Assembly (NCBI RefSeq): GCF_000253115.1
Contig: NC_014145.1
Location: forward strand, 372,001-436,000
Length of the DNA stretch: 64,000 nt
Direction: 5' to 3'
Source of the DNA: Thiomonas arsenitoxydans
GTDB taxonomy: Bacteria > Pseudomonadota > Gammaproteobacteria > Burkholderiales > Burkholderiaceae_C
Below, one piece after another: positions 45,842-54,901 of the stretch (position 1 is the stretch's first letter; every line of letters starts with the position of its first letter). The position numbers and the translations under genes are program-made. Under the pieces are notes generated by a model that ran no database searches, was not told the origin of the DNA, and saw nothing but the letters and a program-made list of their open reading frames with translations.

Positions 45842-45890
45842 GCGTTGCTGCGCTCTGACAGATCACCTCCCTGTCAGGGCGCGACAACGC
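45842..45890 (+). promoter_or_regulatory. Long hairpin with an anti-Shine-Dalgarno loop, downstream of ftsZ
   Basis: The arms GCGTTGCTGCGCTCTGACAG (45842-45861) and CTGTCAGGGCGCGACAACGC (45871-45890) pair at 19 of 20 positions, counting two wobble pairs. The loop ATCACCTCC with its closing G spells GATCACCTCC, the sequence at the 3' end of bacterial 16S rRNA. No T-run follows. It could end or protect the ftsZ mRNA, or be part of a small RNA. Confidence 0.6.
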
Positions 45891-45980
45891 GGGTCAACTA
45901 AGCGGGTCAACGACGCGGGCCAGCAACGCTGGCCGAAAGCGCCTCGGTGCTCCTTCAGGGTCTTCAGCAGAATTCAGGCT

Positions 45981-45996
45981 TGGCACCTAGAATGCA
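45981..45996 (+). promoter_or_regulatory. Possible sigma-54-type promoter element before lpxC
   Basis: TGGCAC-CTAGA-ATGCA matches the sigma-54 consensus TGGCAC-N5-TTGCA except at one position, with GG and GC ten bases apart, 44 bases before the lpxC ATG. A sigma-70 reading is also possible (TAGAAT at 45988-45993), but no good -35 is seen at the right distance. Weak evidence only. Confidence 0.25.
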
Positions 45997-46039
45997 TAGC
46001 ATCTGGCAATCAAATTTAGAAATCTCATAAGTTATTGAC

Positions 46040-46966
46040 ATGTTGGCGCAACGCACCATTCAATCCGTCAACCGCGCTGTCGGCGTGGGCCTGCACAGCA
46101 GTGAGCGGGTGGAACTGACCCTGCGCCCCGCCCCGCCCGATACGGGCATCGTGTTCACTCGTACCGATCTGAGCGAGCCGGTCGAAATTCCGCTGAGTCC
46201 GTTTGCCGTGGTGGATACGCGCATGGCGACCACGCTGGGGCGCGACGACGTGAAGATCCACACCGTTGAGCATCTGCTGTCGGCCTGCTCCGGTCTGGGG
46301 ATCGACAATCTGTATATCGACGTCACGGCGGAAGAAATCCCCATACTCGACGGCTCAGCGTCTTCATTCGTCTATTTGCTGCAATCGGCAGGCATCGCGC
46401 TGCAAAATGCACCGAAAAGATTCATCCGCGTACGCAAGCTCGTTGAATTGCGGCTCGGGCAGGGCAGCGACCTAAAATGGGCGCGACTTGAGCCCTACGA
46501 CGGCTTCAAGCTGAGTTTCGACATCGATTTCGACCACCCCGCCGTCAATCAGACCGCGCAGTCCACGGTGTTTGAGCTGGGGCGCGACTCGTACGTGAAA
46601 GACATCGCCCGCGCTCGCACCTTCGGCTTCATGCGCGATGTCGAAACCCTGCGCAGCAATGGGCTGGCGCTGGGAGGCAGCATGGAAAACGCCATCGTCA
46701 TGGACGAATACCGCGTGCTCAATCAGGAAGGGCTGCGCTTCGACGATGAGTTCGTCAAACACAAGACGCTCGATGCCATCGGCGATCTGTATGTGGCGGG
46801 CAAGGCGCTGATCGGCGCGTACAGCGCCTTTCGCAGCGGCCACATGGTCAACAATCTGCTGCTGCGCGAACTCTTTGCCGATGAATCCAGCTACGAGATC
46901 GTCAGCTTCGAAGACGCCACTCGCGCCCCGGCGGGTTTTCGCGCCGTTCCCACCTTCGCTTTTTGA
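46040..46966 (+). CDS. lpxC: UDP-3-O-acyl-N-acetylglucosamine deacetylase LpxC
   Basis: A zinc amidase that commits UDP-GlcNAc to lipid A synthesis. The 308 residues include [20 protein letters not shown], the zinc motif HTVEHLLSA (His74, His78), the substrate loop [21 protein letters not shown], and the second metal site in [11 protein letters not shown]. Position after ftsZ is conserved in proteobacteria. It is convergent with dciA. No strong ribosome site is seen. Confidence 0.97.
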   Translation: MLAQRTIQSVNRAVGVGLHSSERVELTLRPAPPDTGIVFTRTDLSEPVEIPLSPFAVVDTRMATTLGRDDVKIHTVEHLLSACSGLGIDNLYIDVTAEEIPILDGSASSFVYLLQSAGIALQNAPKRFIRVRKLVELRLGQGSDLKWARLEPYDGFKLSFDIDFDHPAVNQTAQSTVFELGRDSYVKDIARARTFGFMRDVETLRSNGLALGGSMENAIVMDEYRVLNQEGLRFDDEFVKHKTLDAIGDLYVAGKALIGAYSAFRSGHMVNNLLLRELFADESSYEIVSFEDATRAPAGFRAVPTFAF

Positions 46967-46981
46967 CGGCGTTAACAGGCC

Positions 46982-47422
46982 CTAGTCAGCCTGTTCCAGC
47001 AGTTGACGCAATCTTGCCTTGACCGCATCCGGGCATGAGGGCGGCTGGGTCGCTGTCGGGGCCGTTTGCGGCCCACGCTCTGCCCGTGGCTGTACCCGGA
47101 TGCGCATGTCGCGCAGGGCGAAGCCGCGGTCCTGCAAGTGCCGCAGCAGGGTCGGCTTGAACTGACTGAGCTTGGCAGCCACCGCGCTCGAACTGGCGGT
47201 CAGGCTCCACACCCCGTCCTGCCAGCGCCCCGCCTGCACGCCGTCCAGCAGTGCCGGGGGTAGCAGCGGACGGGCGGATTGCCACATCTGGTGCGAAAGC
47301 GTGGCGGCGTCGCGCAGCGCGGCTATGGGGGGAGAAACGCGTGCCCAGGCCGATAGCGATGCGGCGCCTTTCTGGATGAAAGGCGCCGACGACACGGCGG
47401 CGGATGGACGTTGGGTGGGCAT
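46982..47422 (-). CDS. dciA: DciA-like protein (DUF721)
   Basis: The 146-residue protein resembles DUF721/DciA, which loads the replicative helicase in bacteria that lack DnaC. The conserved part is WQDGVWSLTASSSAVAAKLSQFKPTLLRHLQDRG followed by LRDMRIRVQP, with a flexible C-terminal tail. The protein is divergent and poorly conserved, so the name is tentative. The start is unsure: ATG at 47422 has no clear ribosome site, and upstream in-frame starts exist at 47464 (ATG) and 47494 (GTG). It lies between lpxC and secA, a position where DUF721 genes commonly occur. Confidence 0.7.
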   Translation of the reverse strand: MPTQRPSAAVSSAPFIQKGAASLSAWARVSPPIAALRDAATLSHQMWQSARPLLPPALLDGVQAGRWQDGVWSLTASSSAVAAKLSQFKPTLLRHLQDRGFALRDMRIRVQPRAERGPQTAPTATQPPSCPDAVKARLRQLLEQAD

Positions 47423-47595
47423 GGGCAGAGGGAACAGACTGGAAATCCTGGAGTCCACCCCCATTGTGCCAGCCTGCGGACGGTAAAAACGCACGCATAC
47501 AATGAAATGTTCTCGGAAAGTCGGGCGTGCGTCTGTCGCTGCGGGCTTCCCTCAAAACCACACTCAAAGACTGCGGGCCTGGAGTCCGCCTTCCC

Positions 47596-50385
47596 ATGCC
47601 AGTCAAATTCCTCACCAGTCTGTTCGGCAGCCGCAACGAACGTTTGCTGCGCCAGTACCGGCGCGTGGTCGAGCGCATCAACGCCCTGGAACCGCAATTC
47701 GAAAGACTCAGCGACGATGAACTCAAGGCCAAGACCGCCGAGTTTCGCCAGCAGGTGGCCAATGGCCGCAGTCTCGATGATCTGCTGCCAGAGGCGTTTG
47801 CCGTGGTACGCGAAGGGGGCAAGCGGGCGTTGAAAATGCGGCACTTCGATGTGCAGATGATCGGCGGCATGGCGCTTCACAACGGCAAGATCGCCGAAAT
47901 GCGTACCGGCGAGGGCAAGACCCTGGTGGGCACGCTGCCGGTTTATCTCAATGCGCTCTCGGGCAAGGGCGTGCATGTGGTCACGGTGAACGATTATCTG
48001 GCCCGGCGCGATGCCGAGTGGATGAGCCGTCTCTACACCTTCCTCGGTTTGAGCGTGGGCATCAACCTGCCCAATATGACCAAGCCAGAGAAGCAGGCGG
48101 CCTACGCTGCCGATGTGACCTACGGCACGAACAACGAGTACGGCTTCGATTACCTGCGCGACAACATGGTGTACGAGCCGGCCGAGCGGGTGCAGCGCGG
48201 GCTGAACTATGCGCTAATCGACGAGGTCGACTCCATTCTGATCGACGAGGCGCGCACGCCGCTGATCATTTCTGGTCAGGCTGACGACAACACCGATCTT
48301 TACAAGAAGATCAACGTCATCGTCCCGCGGCTGGAGCGTCAGATCGGCGAGGAAGACCCGATCACCGGCAAAGGTGTGGAGAAACCCGGCGATTTCACCG
48401 TCGATGAGAAAGCGCATCAGGTGTTCCTCACCGAGTCGGGCCACGAAAAGACCGAGGCCATCCTCACCGAAATGGGGCTGATTCCCCCGGGCACCACGCT
48501 GTACGACGCGGCCAACATCGCGCTGATGCACCATGTGTATGCGGCGCTGCGCGCCAATCACCTCTACCACCGCGACCAGCATTATGTGGTGCAGAACGGC
48601 GAGGTCATCATCGTCGATGAGTTCACCGGCCGCATCATGGCGGGCCGCCGCTGGTCCGACGGGCTGCATCAGGCGGTGGAAGCTAAGGAAGGCGTGGACA
48701 TCCAGAGCGAGAACCAGACGCTGGCCTCGATCACCTTCCAGAATTATTTCCGCATGTACGCCAAGCTCGGCGGCATGACAGGCACCGCCGATACCGAAGC
48801 CTTCGAGTTTCAGGAAATCTACAAGCTCGAGACCGTGGTCATCCCGACCAACAAGCCCATCCGCCGCAAGGATGCGCAGGACAAGGTGTACAAAACCGCG
48901 CACGAGCGCGATCTGGCCGTGGTCGAAGACATCCGCGACTGCCACGAGCGCGGCCAGCCGGTGTTGGTGGGCACCACCTCCATCGAGAGCAGCGAAAAAC
49001 TCTCGATGCTGCTGCAGCAGAAAAAGCTGCCGCATCAGGTGCTCAACGCCAAGCAGCACGCGCGCGAAGCCGAGATCGTGGCGCAGGCCGGACGCCCGGG
49101 CATGATCACCATCGCCACCAATATGGCCGGTCGGGGCACCGACATCGTGCTCGGCGGCAATGTGGAAAAACAGTGCGAGATCATCGAGGCCGACCCCAAT
49201 CTGTCGGACGAGGAAAAAGCCGCCAAGGTGCACACCCTCAAGAGCGAATGGCAATCGCTGCACGACCAGGTGATTGCCGCAGGCGGCCTGCACATCATCG
49301 GCACCGAGCGGCATGAAAGCCGCCGGATCGACAACCAGCTACGCGGTCGTTCCGGGCGGCAAGGCGACCCCGGCTCCACCCGCTTTTACCTCTCGCTCGA
49401 TGACGCGCTGATGCGCATTTTTGCCGGCGACCGCGTCAAGGCCATCATGGAACGGCTGAAAATGCCCGAGGGCGAAGCCATCGAAGCCGGCATGGTGACG
49501 CGCTCGATCGAGAGCGCGCAGCGCAAGGTCGAGGCGCGCAACTTCGACATTCGCAAGCAACTGCTCGAATACGACGACGTGTCCAACGAGCAGCGCAAGA
49601 TCATCTATCAGCAGCGCAATGAACTGCTCGACTCCACCGAGGTCAGCGAGCAGATCACCTCACTGCGCCAGGGCGCCTTCTCCGATCTGGTGCGCGCCTA
49701 TGTGCCCGAGCAGAGCATGGAAGAGCAGTGGGATATTCCCGGCCTCGAAAAAGTGCTGCGCGATGAATGGCAGATCGAGCTGCCGCTCAAAGAGTGGCTG
49801 GAGTCTGACGAGAACATGACCGATGAGGACGTGCTCGAGCGCGTGCTCGAAGCCGCCGACACCGCTTACTCCACCAAGGTCGATCTGGTCGGACGCGACA
49901 ACTTCGCCCAGTTCGAGCGCGTGGTGCTGTTGCAGACCCTCGACCAGCAATGGCGCGAGCATCTGTCGTCGCTCGATCATTTGCGCCAGGGCATCCACCT
50001 GCGCGGCTATGCGCAAAAGCAGCCCAAGCAGGAATACAAGCGCGAGGCGTTCGAGCTGTTTGGCATGATGCTCGATTCGGTGAAGTCCGAAGTCACCCGC
50101 GTGCTGATGACCGTGCAGGTGCAAAGCCCGGAGCAGGCCGAACAAGCCGCCGAGAACATGGAGCAGCAGGCGCAGCGCATCCACATCAACTTCCAGCATG
50201 CCGATGCGACATCCGGCATTTCCGTGCTCGACAGCACCGAGGCGGCGCTGGCCGGCATGGCCGTCGCAGGCGGCGCCGCCGCTGCATCGCTGTCGGAAAA
50301 TCCTTACCCCAAGGTCGGTCGCAACGACCCCTGCCCTTGCGGCAGCGGCAAGAAATACAAGCATTGCCACGGCAAGCTGAGTTGA
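47596..50385 (+). CDS. secA: Preprotein translocase ATPase SecA
   Basis: The motor ATPase of the Sec export channel. The 929 residues begin [20 protein letters not shown]. Motif I is MRTGEGKT (about 102-109), followed by [13 protein letters not shown], the [15 protein letters not shown] motif II and [11 protein letters not shown]. The preprotein cross-linking and helical scaffold regions follow, and the C-terminal zinc-binding SecB-docking tail is [18 protein letters not shown] 23-codon longer frame upstream does not match the family. It ends in a strong hairpin before argJ. Confidence 0.98.
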   Translation: MPVKFLTSLFGSRNERLLRQYRRVVERINALEPQFERLSDDELKAKTAEFRQQVANGRSLDDLLPEAFAVVREGGKRALKMRHFDVQMIGGMALHNGKIAEMRTGEGKTLVGTLPVYLNALSGKGVHVVTVNDYLARRDAEWMSRLYTFLGLSVGINLPNMTKPEKQAAYAADVTYGTNNEYGFDYLRDNMVYEPAERVQRGLNYALIDEVDSILIDEARTPLIISGQADDNTDLYKKINVIVPRLERQIGEEDPITGKGVEKPGDFTVDEKAHQVFLTESGHEKTEAILTEMGLIPPGTTLYDAANIALMHHVYAALRANHLYHRDQHYVVQNGEVIIVDEFTGRIMAGRRWSDGLHQAVEAKEGVDIQSENQTLASITFQNYFRMYAKLGGMTGTADTEAFEFQEIYKLETVVIPTNKPIRRKDAQDKVYKTAHERDLAVVEDIRDCHERGQPVLVGTTSIESSEKLSMLLQQKKLPHQVLNAKQHAREAEIVAQAGRPGMITIATNMAGRGTDIVLGGNVEKQCEIIEADPNLSDEEKAAKVHTLKSEWQSLHDQVIAAGGLHIIGTERHESRRIDNQLRGRSGRQGDPGSTRFYLSLDDALMRIFAGDRVKAIMERLKMPEGEAIEAGMVTRSIESAQRKVEARNFDIRKQLLEYDDVSNEQRKIIYQQRNELLDSTEVSEQITSLRQGAFSDLVRAYVPEQSMEEQWDIPGLEKVLRDEWQIELPLKEWLESDENMTDEDVLERVLEAADTAYSTKVDLVGRDNFAQFERVVLLQTLDQQWREHLSSLDHLRQGIHLRGYAQKQPKQEYKREAFELFGMMLDSVKSEVTRVLMTVQVQSPEQAEQAAENMEQQAQRIHINFQHADATSGISVLDSTEAALAGMAVAGGAAAASLSENPYPKVGRNDPCPCGSGKKYKHCHGKLS

Positions 50386-50389
50386 ACTT

Positions 50390-50417
50390 GGCTGCAGGGC
50401 CCGTCGGGCCTGCAGCC
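50390..50417 (+). terminator. Hairpin between secA and argJ
   Basis: GGCTGCAGGGCCCG and CGGGCCTGCAGCC pair over 13 bases with one bulged G and a single-base loop region. It begins four bases after the secA stop. The following bases are CTTCCT, not a T-run, so termination would be partial or Rho-dependent. Confidence 0.55.
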
Positions 50418-50452
50418 CTTCCTGAATGGCATCACGTTGTGGAGAGTCTGTC

Positions 50453-51688
50453 ATGGCGGTGAATCTTCAAGTCCCTGATCCAAGTCGCCTGCACGCCGTT
50501 GAGGGCGTTTTGCTGGGTGTCGCCGAGGCGCAGATCCGCAAGCCGGGGCGCAAGGATGTCACCGTCATCCAGATCGCACCCGGCGCCAGCGTGGCGGGAG
50601 TGTTCACCCAGAACCGGTTTTGCGCCGCGCCGGTGCAGGTGTGCCGCGAGCATCTGCAAAGCACGGGCGGGCAGGACGTGCGCGCCCTGGTCATCAACAC
50701 CGGCTGCGCCAATGCCGGAACCGGCGCTCAGGGTCTGGCCGATGCGCGGCAGACCTGCGTGGAACTGGCGGGCCTGCTTGGTGTGCAGCCCGAGCAGGTG
50801 CTGCCGTTTTCCACCGGCGTGATTCTGGAGCCGCTGCCCATGCAGCGCCTGATCGACGGCCTGCCCGCCGCGATTGCCGCAGCGCGCAGCGAAGGCTGGC
50901 TCGATGCCGCTGCCGCCATCATGACCACCGACACCTTGCCCAAGGCGGCCAGCACGCAGGTGGCGATTGACGGCGTCACCGTGACGCTGAGCGGTATCAG
51001 CAAAGGCGCGGGCATGATTCGCCCGAATATGGCGACGATGCTCGGCTTCATCGCCACCGATTGCTCCGTCGCGCCCGAAGTGCTGCAGCAGCTCACCCGC
51101 GCCGCGGCGGACGAGTCGTTCAACAGCATCACCATCGATGGCGACACCTCGACCAACGATTCCCTCGTCATCATCGCGACGGGCAAGACGGATCTGGCGA
51201 AGATCACCCGCGCGGACAGCCCACAGGCGCAGGCCTTGCAGGCCGCGCTCACCGTGCTGGCGCAGCAACTCGCCCAGGCCATCGTGCGCGACGGAGAGGG
51301 CGCCACCAAGTTCATCAGCGTACGGGTCGAAGGCGCACGCAGCCGCGACGAGGCGCGCTTGGTGGCTTATGCCGTGGCGCATTCGCCTTTGGTGAAAACC
51401 GCTTTCTTCGCCAGTGACCCGAATCTGGGCCGCATTCTGGCGGCAGTGGGCTACGCCGGGGTGACCGATCTCGACGTGGAGGGCGTCGATCTCTATCTCG
51501 ACGATGTGCATGTCGCCACGCGCGGCGGCCGCCATCCCGCTTACCGCGAAGAGGAGGGCCAACGCGTGATGAAACAGGCCGAGATCACCGTGCGCATCGC
51601 CCTGGGCCGTGGCGCGGCGGCGGCGACGGTGTGGACCTGCGATCTGTCGCACGACTACGTGTCCATCAATGCCGATTACCGCTCCTGA
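50453..51688 (+). CDS. argJ: Bifunctional ornithine acetyltransferase / N-acetylglutamate synthase ArgJ
   Basis: Recycles the acetyl group in arginine synthesis. It is made as a 411-residue precursor that cuts itself between Ala and Thr in [12 protein letters not shown], with Thr195 as the new N-terminal nucleophile. Other motifs are [40 protein letters not shown] and [19 protein letters not shown] at the end. The family position after secA and before a NUDIX gene is common in Burkholderiales. Confidence 0.96.
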   Translation: MAVNLQVPDPSRLHAVEGVLLGVAEAQIRKPGRKDVTVIQIAPGASVAGVFTQNRFCAAPVQVCREHLQSTGGQDVRALVINTGCANAGTGAQGLADARQTCVELAGLLGVQPEQVLPFSTGVILEPLPMQRLIDGLPAAIAAARSEGWLDAAAAIMTTDTLPKAASTQVAIDGVTVTLSGISKGAGMIRPNMATMLGFIATDCSVAPEVLQQLTRAAADESFNSITIDGDTSTNDSLVIIATGKTDLAKITRADSPQAQALQAALTVLAQQLAQAIVRDGEGATKFISVRVEGARSRDEARLVAYAVAHSPLVKTAFFASDPNLGRILAAVGYAGVTDLDVEGVDLYLDDVHVATRGGRHPAYREEEGQRVMKQAEITVRIALGRGAAAATVWTCDLSHDYVSINADYRS

Positions 51689-51693
51689 AACCC

Positions 51694-52659
51694 ATGCCGA
51701 CCCAAACCGGAACCCGCCGCAAGACGGCCCGCACCCAAGCCCGCGTTGAAGTGGATGCACCCCGTGCCGATGCGCCAATGTCCATTAATCTGAGCGGCCA
51801 GCTTGCCGCGCTGTTTCAACGAGCCAACGGCCTGCTCGATCGGCTGGAAACGCTGCTGCCCACTCCTTTGTCCGAGCCCAACTGGGCGGCGTCGGTCGCC
51901 TTTCGCTGGATCAGCAAGGGCGGGCGCAAGCAGCTGGTGCCCGTGCACAAGCTCTCGCCCATCACTTACGACGATCTGATCGGTATCGAAGATCAACGCC
52001 GCAAGGTCGAGCGCAATACCCGCCAGTTCGTGCAGGGCAAGCCGGCTAACAATGTACTCATCACCGGCTCGCGCGGCACGGGCAAATCGTCCCTGGTCAA
52101 GGCCAGTCTGAACAAATTCGCGCGCCAAGGGTTGCGTCTCATCGAGGTGGACAAGGCCGATCTGGTCGATCTGCCCGAACTCACCGACCTGCTCGCAGAT
52201 CGTCCCGAGCGTTTCATCGTGTTCAGCGACGATCTGTCGTTCGAGGAAGGCGAGCCGGGCTACAAGGCGCTCAAGTCGGTGCTCGATGGCTCGGTCAGCG
52301 CGACTGCCGACAACGTGCTGATCTACGCCACCTCCAACCGGCGGCATCTCATGCCCGAGTATCTGCAGGAGAACCTGAGCTACAAGCATCTCGAGAATGG
52401 CGAGATCCACCCCGGCGAAGTGGTGGAAGAAAAAATTTCCCTCTCCGAGCGCTTCGGGCTCTGGGTCAGTTTCTATCCCTACAGTCAAGACGACTATCTG
52501 CATATCGTCGAGCATTGGTTGCGCGCCTTCGGCGTGAACGACCGGCAGATGGACAAAGCCTTGCAGGAGTCGCTGGTCTGGGCGCTGGAGCGCGGGTCCC
52601 GGTCTGGCCGCGTGGCTTGGCAATTCGCCCGCGACTGGGCGGGGCGCGGCGGGAAGTGA
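51694..52659 (+). CDS. DUF815-family AAA ATPase
   Basis: The 321-residue protein matches DUF815 ATPases. The Walker A is ITGSRGTGKSSLVKA, Walker B is RFIVFSDDLSFEEG, and a sensor region reads VLIYATSNRRHLMPEYL. The FGLWVSFYPYSQDDYLHIVEHWL segment is diagnostic. It starts six bases after argJ. Members are widespread and their molecular task is not established. A later ATG at 51778 (MSINLSGQLAAL) is a possible alternative start, since the first 28 residues are basic and low in conservation. Confidence 0.85.
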   Translation: MPTQTGTRRKTARTQARVEVDAPRADAPMSINLSGQLAALFQRANGLLDRLETLLPTPLSEPNWAASVAFRWISKGGRKQLVPVHKLSPITYDDLIGIEDQRRKVERNTRQFVQGKPANNVLITGSRGTGKSSLVKASLNKFARQGLRLIEVDKADLVDLPELTDLLADRPERFIVFSDDLSFEEGEPGYKALKSVLDGSVSATADNVLIYATSNRRHLMPEYLQENLSYKHLENGEIHPGEVVEEKISLSERFGLWVSFYPYSQDDYLHIVEHWLRAFGVNDRQMDKALQESLVWALERGSRSGRVAWQFARDWAGRGGK

Positions 52660-53069
52660 ATCCGTCCCCGTCTCAGCGCACGCCCGTTGCGGTGGCGGTC
52701 GGGCTGATGGTGCGCGCAGACGGCGCCTTTCTCATGGCTTCGCGCCCCGAGGGCAAGCCCTATGCGGGTTACTGGGAGTTTCCGGGCGGAAAGCTGGAAG
52801 TCGGCGAGTCGCTGCGGGACGCGCTGGCCCGGGAGTTTGAAGAAGAGCTTGGGGTGCGGGTGCGTGAGGCCCAGTTCTGGCGCAGCCTGCGCGTGGACTA
52901 TCCCCATGCCCTGGTCGATCTGCAGTTCTGCCGCATCACCGCGTGGGACGGCGAACCGCAGGGCCGCGAAGGCCAGCAACTATCGTGGCAAACACTGCCG
53001 GTCACGCTCAGCCCGGTGCTGCCCGGCGCGTTGCCGGTGTTGGGGTGGCTGGCGCAGGAGGGGGGCTGA
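52656..53069 (+). CDS. NUDIX hydrolase (MutT-like)
   Basis: A 137-residue NUDIX protein whose Nudix box fits the full consensus from Gly45 to Val67 (GKLEVGESLRDALAREFEEE, then LGV). The context AVGLMVRADGAFLMASRPEGKPYAGYWEFPGGKLE is that of MutT-type 8-oxo-dGTPases. The start is GTG, overlapping the stop of the ATPase gene as GTGA. The open frame upstream only reads through that gene. 8-oxo-dGTP cleavage is the likely but unproven activity. Confidence 0.88.
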   Translation: MNPSPSQRTPVAVAVGLMVRADGAFLMASRPEGKPYAGYWEFPGGKLEVGESLRDALAREFEEELGVRVREAQFWRSLRVDYPHALVDLQFCRITAWDGEPQGREGQQLSWQTLPVTLSPVLPGALPVLGWLAQEGG

Positions 53070-53118
53070 ACGCTGCGCACGGCTCGGTGCGCGCTCAGTG
53101 GAGTCTCTCAGTGAAGTC

Positions 53119-53364
53119 TCAGTGGGGCTGGCCCCGGTTCTGAAGATTGCTGCGTTCGAGTTCTTGTTCCAGTGCGTCTATATCAGCGGCGTCGGGTTTG
53201 GTCGGCACGCGATAGCTCTCGCTGGCCCAGGCGCCGAAATCAATCGACTTGCAACGCTCGCTGCAAAACGGTCGCCAGGGATTGCTCAGGCTGTAAACGG
53301 TGAGTGTGCCGCATTGCGGGCATCGCACCTTGGGCCGCGAGGTAGGAGAAGAATCTGAGTCCAT
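53119..53364 (-). CDS. yacG: DNA gyrase inhibitor YacG
   Basis: The 81-residue zinc protein matches YacG, which binds GyrB. The four-cysteine site is C15-X2-C18 and C34-X3-C38 in [12 protein letters not shown] and [19 protein letters not shown]. The Glu/Asp-rich C-terminal tail is longer than usual. I chose the ATG at 53364. A TTG six codons upstream lies in the tandem decamer repeat. It follows zapD on the same strand, as in many proteobacteria (coaE-zapD-yacG). Confidence 0.92.
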   Translation of the reverse strand: MDSDSSPTSRPKVRCPQCGTLTVYSLSNPWRPFCSERCKSIDFGAWASESYRVPTKPDAADIDALEQELERSNLQNRGQPH

Positions 53365-53370
53365 GGCAAG

Positions 53371-53420
53371 TTTCAAGGCCAATCAAGGCCAATCAAGGAC
53401 GATCAAGGACGATCAAGGAC
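53371..53420. repeat. Five tandem decamers between zapD and yacG
   Basis: Five consecutive ten-base units share the core TCAAGG: TTTCAAGGCC, AATCAAGGCC, AATCAAGGAC, GATCAAGGAC, GATCAAGGAC. The array covers the zapD stop codon and ends seven bases before the yacG ATG. It probably arose by slippage. Read on the minus strand it gives repeated CCTTGAT words in the yacG leader. Confidence 0.85.
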
Positions 53421-54165
53421 AAAGAGTCATGTCGAAAGGCACTTCATCCGTGCTGGGCGTGATGCGCCAATCGGCGTCAGGTTGCATGAAGCGCACCGAC
53501 ACCATGAGCCGGTGGCCGGTGATTTCCGGGATCAGGCCCAGAGCGCCGTCGATGCGCAGTCGCAGCAGTTGATACGTCTTGCCGGAGAGTTGTTGCTGGT
53601 AGGCGCCATTGACGGCCTGGATCTTGCGCGTACTGCCGGAGTCGCGCAGCAGACGCAGCAGGAGTTCGATGCTGCTGGCCAGTGGTGCAAAGGACTGCAG
53701 CCATTGCGCCAGATTGCTCTGGCGCTGTTGCTGCGGCAAATGCTGCCAGGCGTAATAGGCGGGCAGGTCGAATTCGCAGGTGCCGCCGGGAATGCCCGCC
53801 CGGCTGCGGATCGCCATGAGCCATTCGTTGTCCTGCAGGCTCTGGCCCACGCGGCCGTGCTGCTGACCGAGCGCCTGGTAGGCCTGATCGAGTTCGCCGA
53901 GCACGGCATCGAGCGCGGACTCGGCCACCGCCGGATTGCCGCGATAGCCGATGAAGGTCTGCCGATGGCGTTCGAGTTCCTTGAGGATTTCAGACTTGAG
54001 ATCCTGGCGGCTTGCGACATCCATGATCTCGAACAGGGTGACCAGCGCGAAATGGTGATGCTCCGGCAGGGCGCTTTGCTGCAACACATCGGCTCGGCGG
54101 AACAGGTGTTCCAGCCTGAGCAGGGTGCGCACGCGTTCGTGCAAGGGGTATTCGTACAGAATCAC
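53413..54165 (-). CDS. zapD: Cell division protein ZapD (YacF)
   Basis: Cross-links FtsZ filaments at the division ring. The product begins VILYEYPLHERVRTLLRLEHLF, the conserved ZapD N-terminus, from a GTG start (about 250 residues). A frame-opening start 11 codons upstream adds an unrelated MSPCGTPLDRS. Conserved features include CEFDLPAYYAWQHLP and GLIPEITGHRLMVSVRFM near the end. It lies between coaE and yacG, the normal order, and its target FtsZ is encoded in this same window. Confidence 0.93.
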   Translation of the reverse strand: MILYEYPLHERVRTLLRLEHLFRRADVLQQSALPEHHHFALVTLFEIMDVASRQDLKSEILKELERHRQTFIGYRGNPAVAESALDAVLGELDQAYQALGQQHGRVGQSLQDNEWLMAIRSRAGIPGGTCEFDLPAYYAWQHLPQQQRQSNLAQWLQSFAPLASSIELLLRLLRDSGSTRKIQAVNGAYQQQLSGKTYQLLRLRIDGALGLIPEITGHRLMVSVRFMQPDADWRITPSTDEVPFDMTLCP

Positions 54166-54280
54166 GGACCGATCCAGTGGGGTGCCGCAAGGGCTCAAGA
54201 CCCTGTGCGAGAGATATTGGTTTTGTCGTCAGCGGGTGTTGCGGCGGCTGACCGCATTGTCCTGCAAGCCGCGACCGAAC

Positions 54281-54901
54281 TCAATTTTTGTGCACAAGTT
54301 GCAAATACTGCGCATGCAGCAAGTCGACCTGATCGCTCAGGCTCTGCAGATCGCCGCTGTTGTCGATCACATCGTCAGCCACCGCCAGACGCTGCGCCCG
54401 CGTGGCCTGTGCCGCAAGAATGGCGTTGATGGTGGCAACATCCAGCCCCGAGCGCGCTTGCACCCGCGCGACCTGCATCTCGACGGGGCAATCGACCACG
54501 CAAAGGCGGTCGATCTGCGGCCGCCAGCGCGCCAGATTTTCAACCAGCAGGGGCACGACGAAAACGACATAAGCGCCTTTCCGTTGAAAGGCGGCCTCGC
54601 GCATGGCCGCGCCGATGCGAGGGTGCAGGATGGATTCGAGCCGCGCGCGAGCTTGTGGGTCGCCAAACACCCGTTGGCGCATGGCGGCGCGGTCGAGCGC
54701 GCCGCTGGCATCGCAGATTTGTTCGCCGAAGGCCTCGATAAGCGCTGGCATGGCCGCGCCCCCGGCGGCGGTGAGCTGGTGGGCCAGCACGTCAGCGTCG
54801 ACTATGGCGGCGCCGAGGGCGGCAAGCCGATCGGCCGCTGCCGATTTCCCCGAACCGATACCGCCCGTCAGGCCAATGCGCAGGCGGGGCGCCCGGTTCA
54901 T
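54281..54901 (-). CDS. coaE: Dephospho-CoA kinase
   Basis: The last enzyme of coenzyme A synthesis, phosphorylating the 3' hydroxyl of dephospho-CoA. The 206 residues start MNRAPRLRIGLTGGIGSGKS, with the P-loop at 13-20, then DADVLAHQL and FVVPLLVEN, and the LID segment VQARSGLD. Its ATG overlaps the pilD stop (ATGA), so it is translated with the pilus genes, a standard arrangement in gamma- and betaproteobacteria. Confidence 0.96.
   Translation of the reverse strand: MNRAPRLRIGLTGGIGSGKSAAADRLAALGAAIVDADVLAHQLTAAGGAAMPALIEAFGEQICDASGALDRAAMRQRVFGDPQARARLESILHPRIGAAMREAAFQRKGAYVVFVVPLLVENLARWRPQIDRLCVVDCPVEMQVARVQARSGLDVATINAILAAQATRAQRLAVADDVIDNSGDLQSLSDQVDLLHAQYLQLVHKN

Larger units (their letters stand above)
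45703..46039 (+). other. Structured ftsZ-lpxC spacer, no gene
   Basis: I see no convincing coding frame in these 337 bases. They hold several inverted repeats: CGGAGT-GACCCG-ACTCCG (45793-45810), a 20-base-arm hairpin (45842-45890), a direct repeat GCGGGTCAAC (45889 and 45902), and GGCCAGC-AAC-GCTGGCC (45918-45934). The last 60 bases turn AT-rich and should contain the lpxC promoter. There is no clear Shine-Dalgarno sequence before lpxC. Confidence 0.6.
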
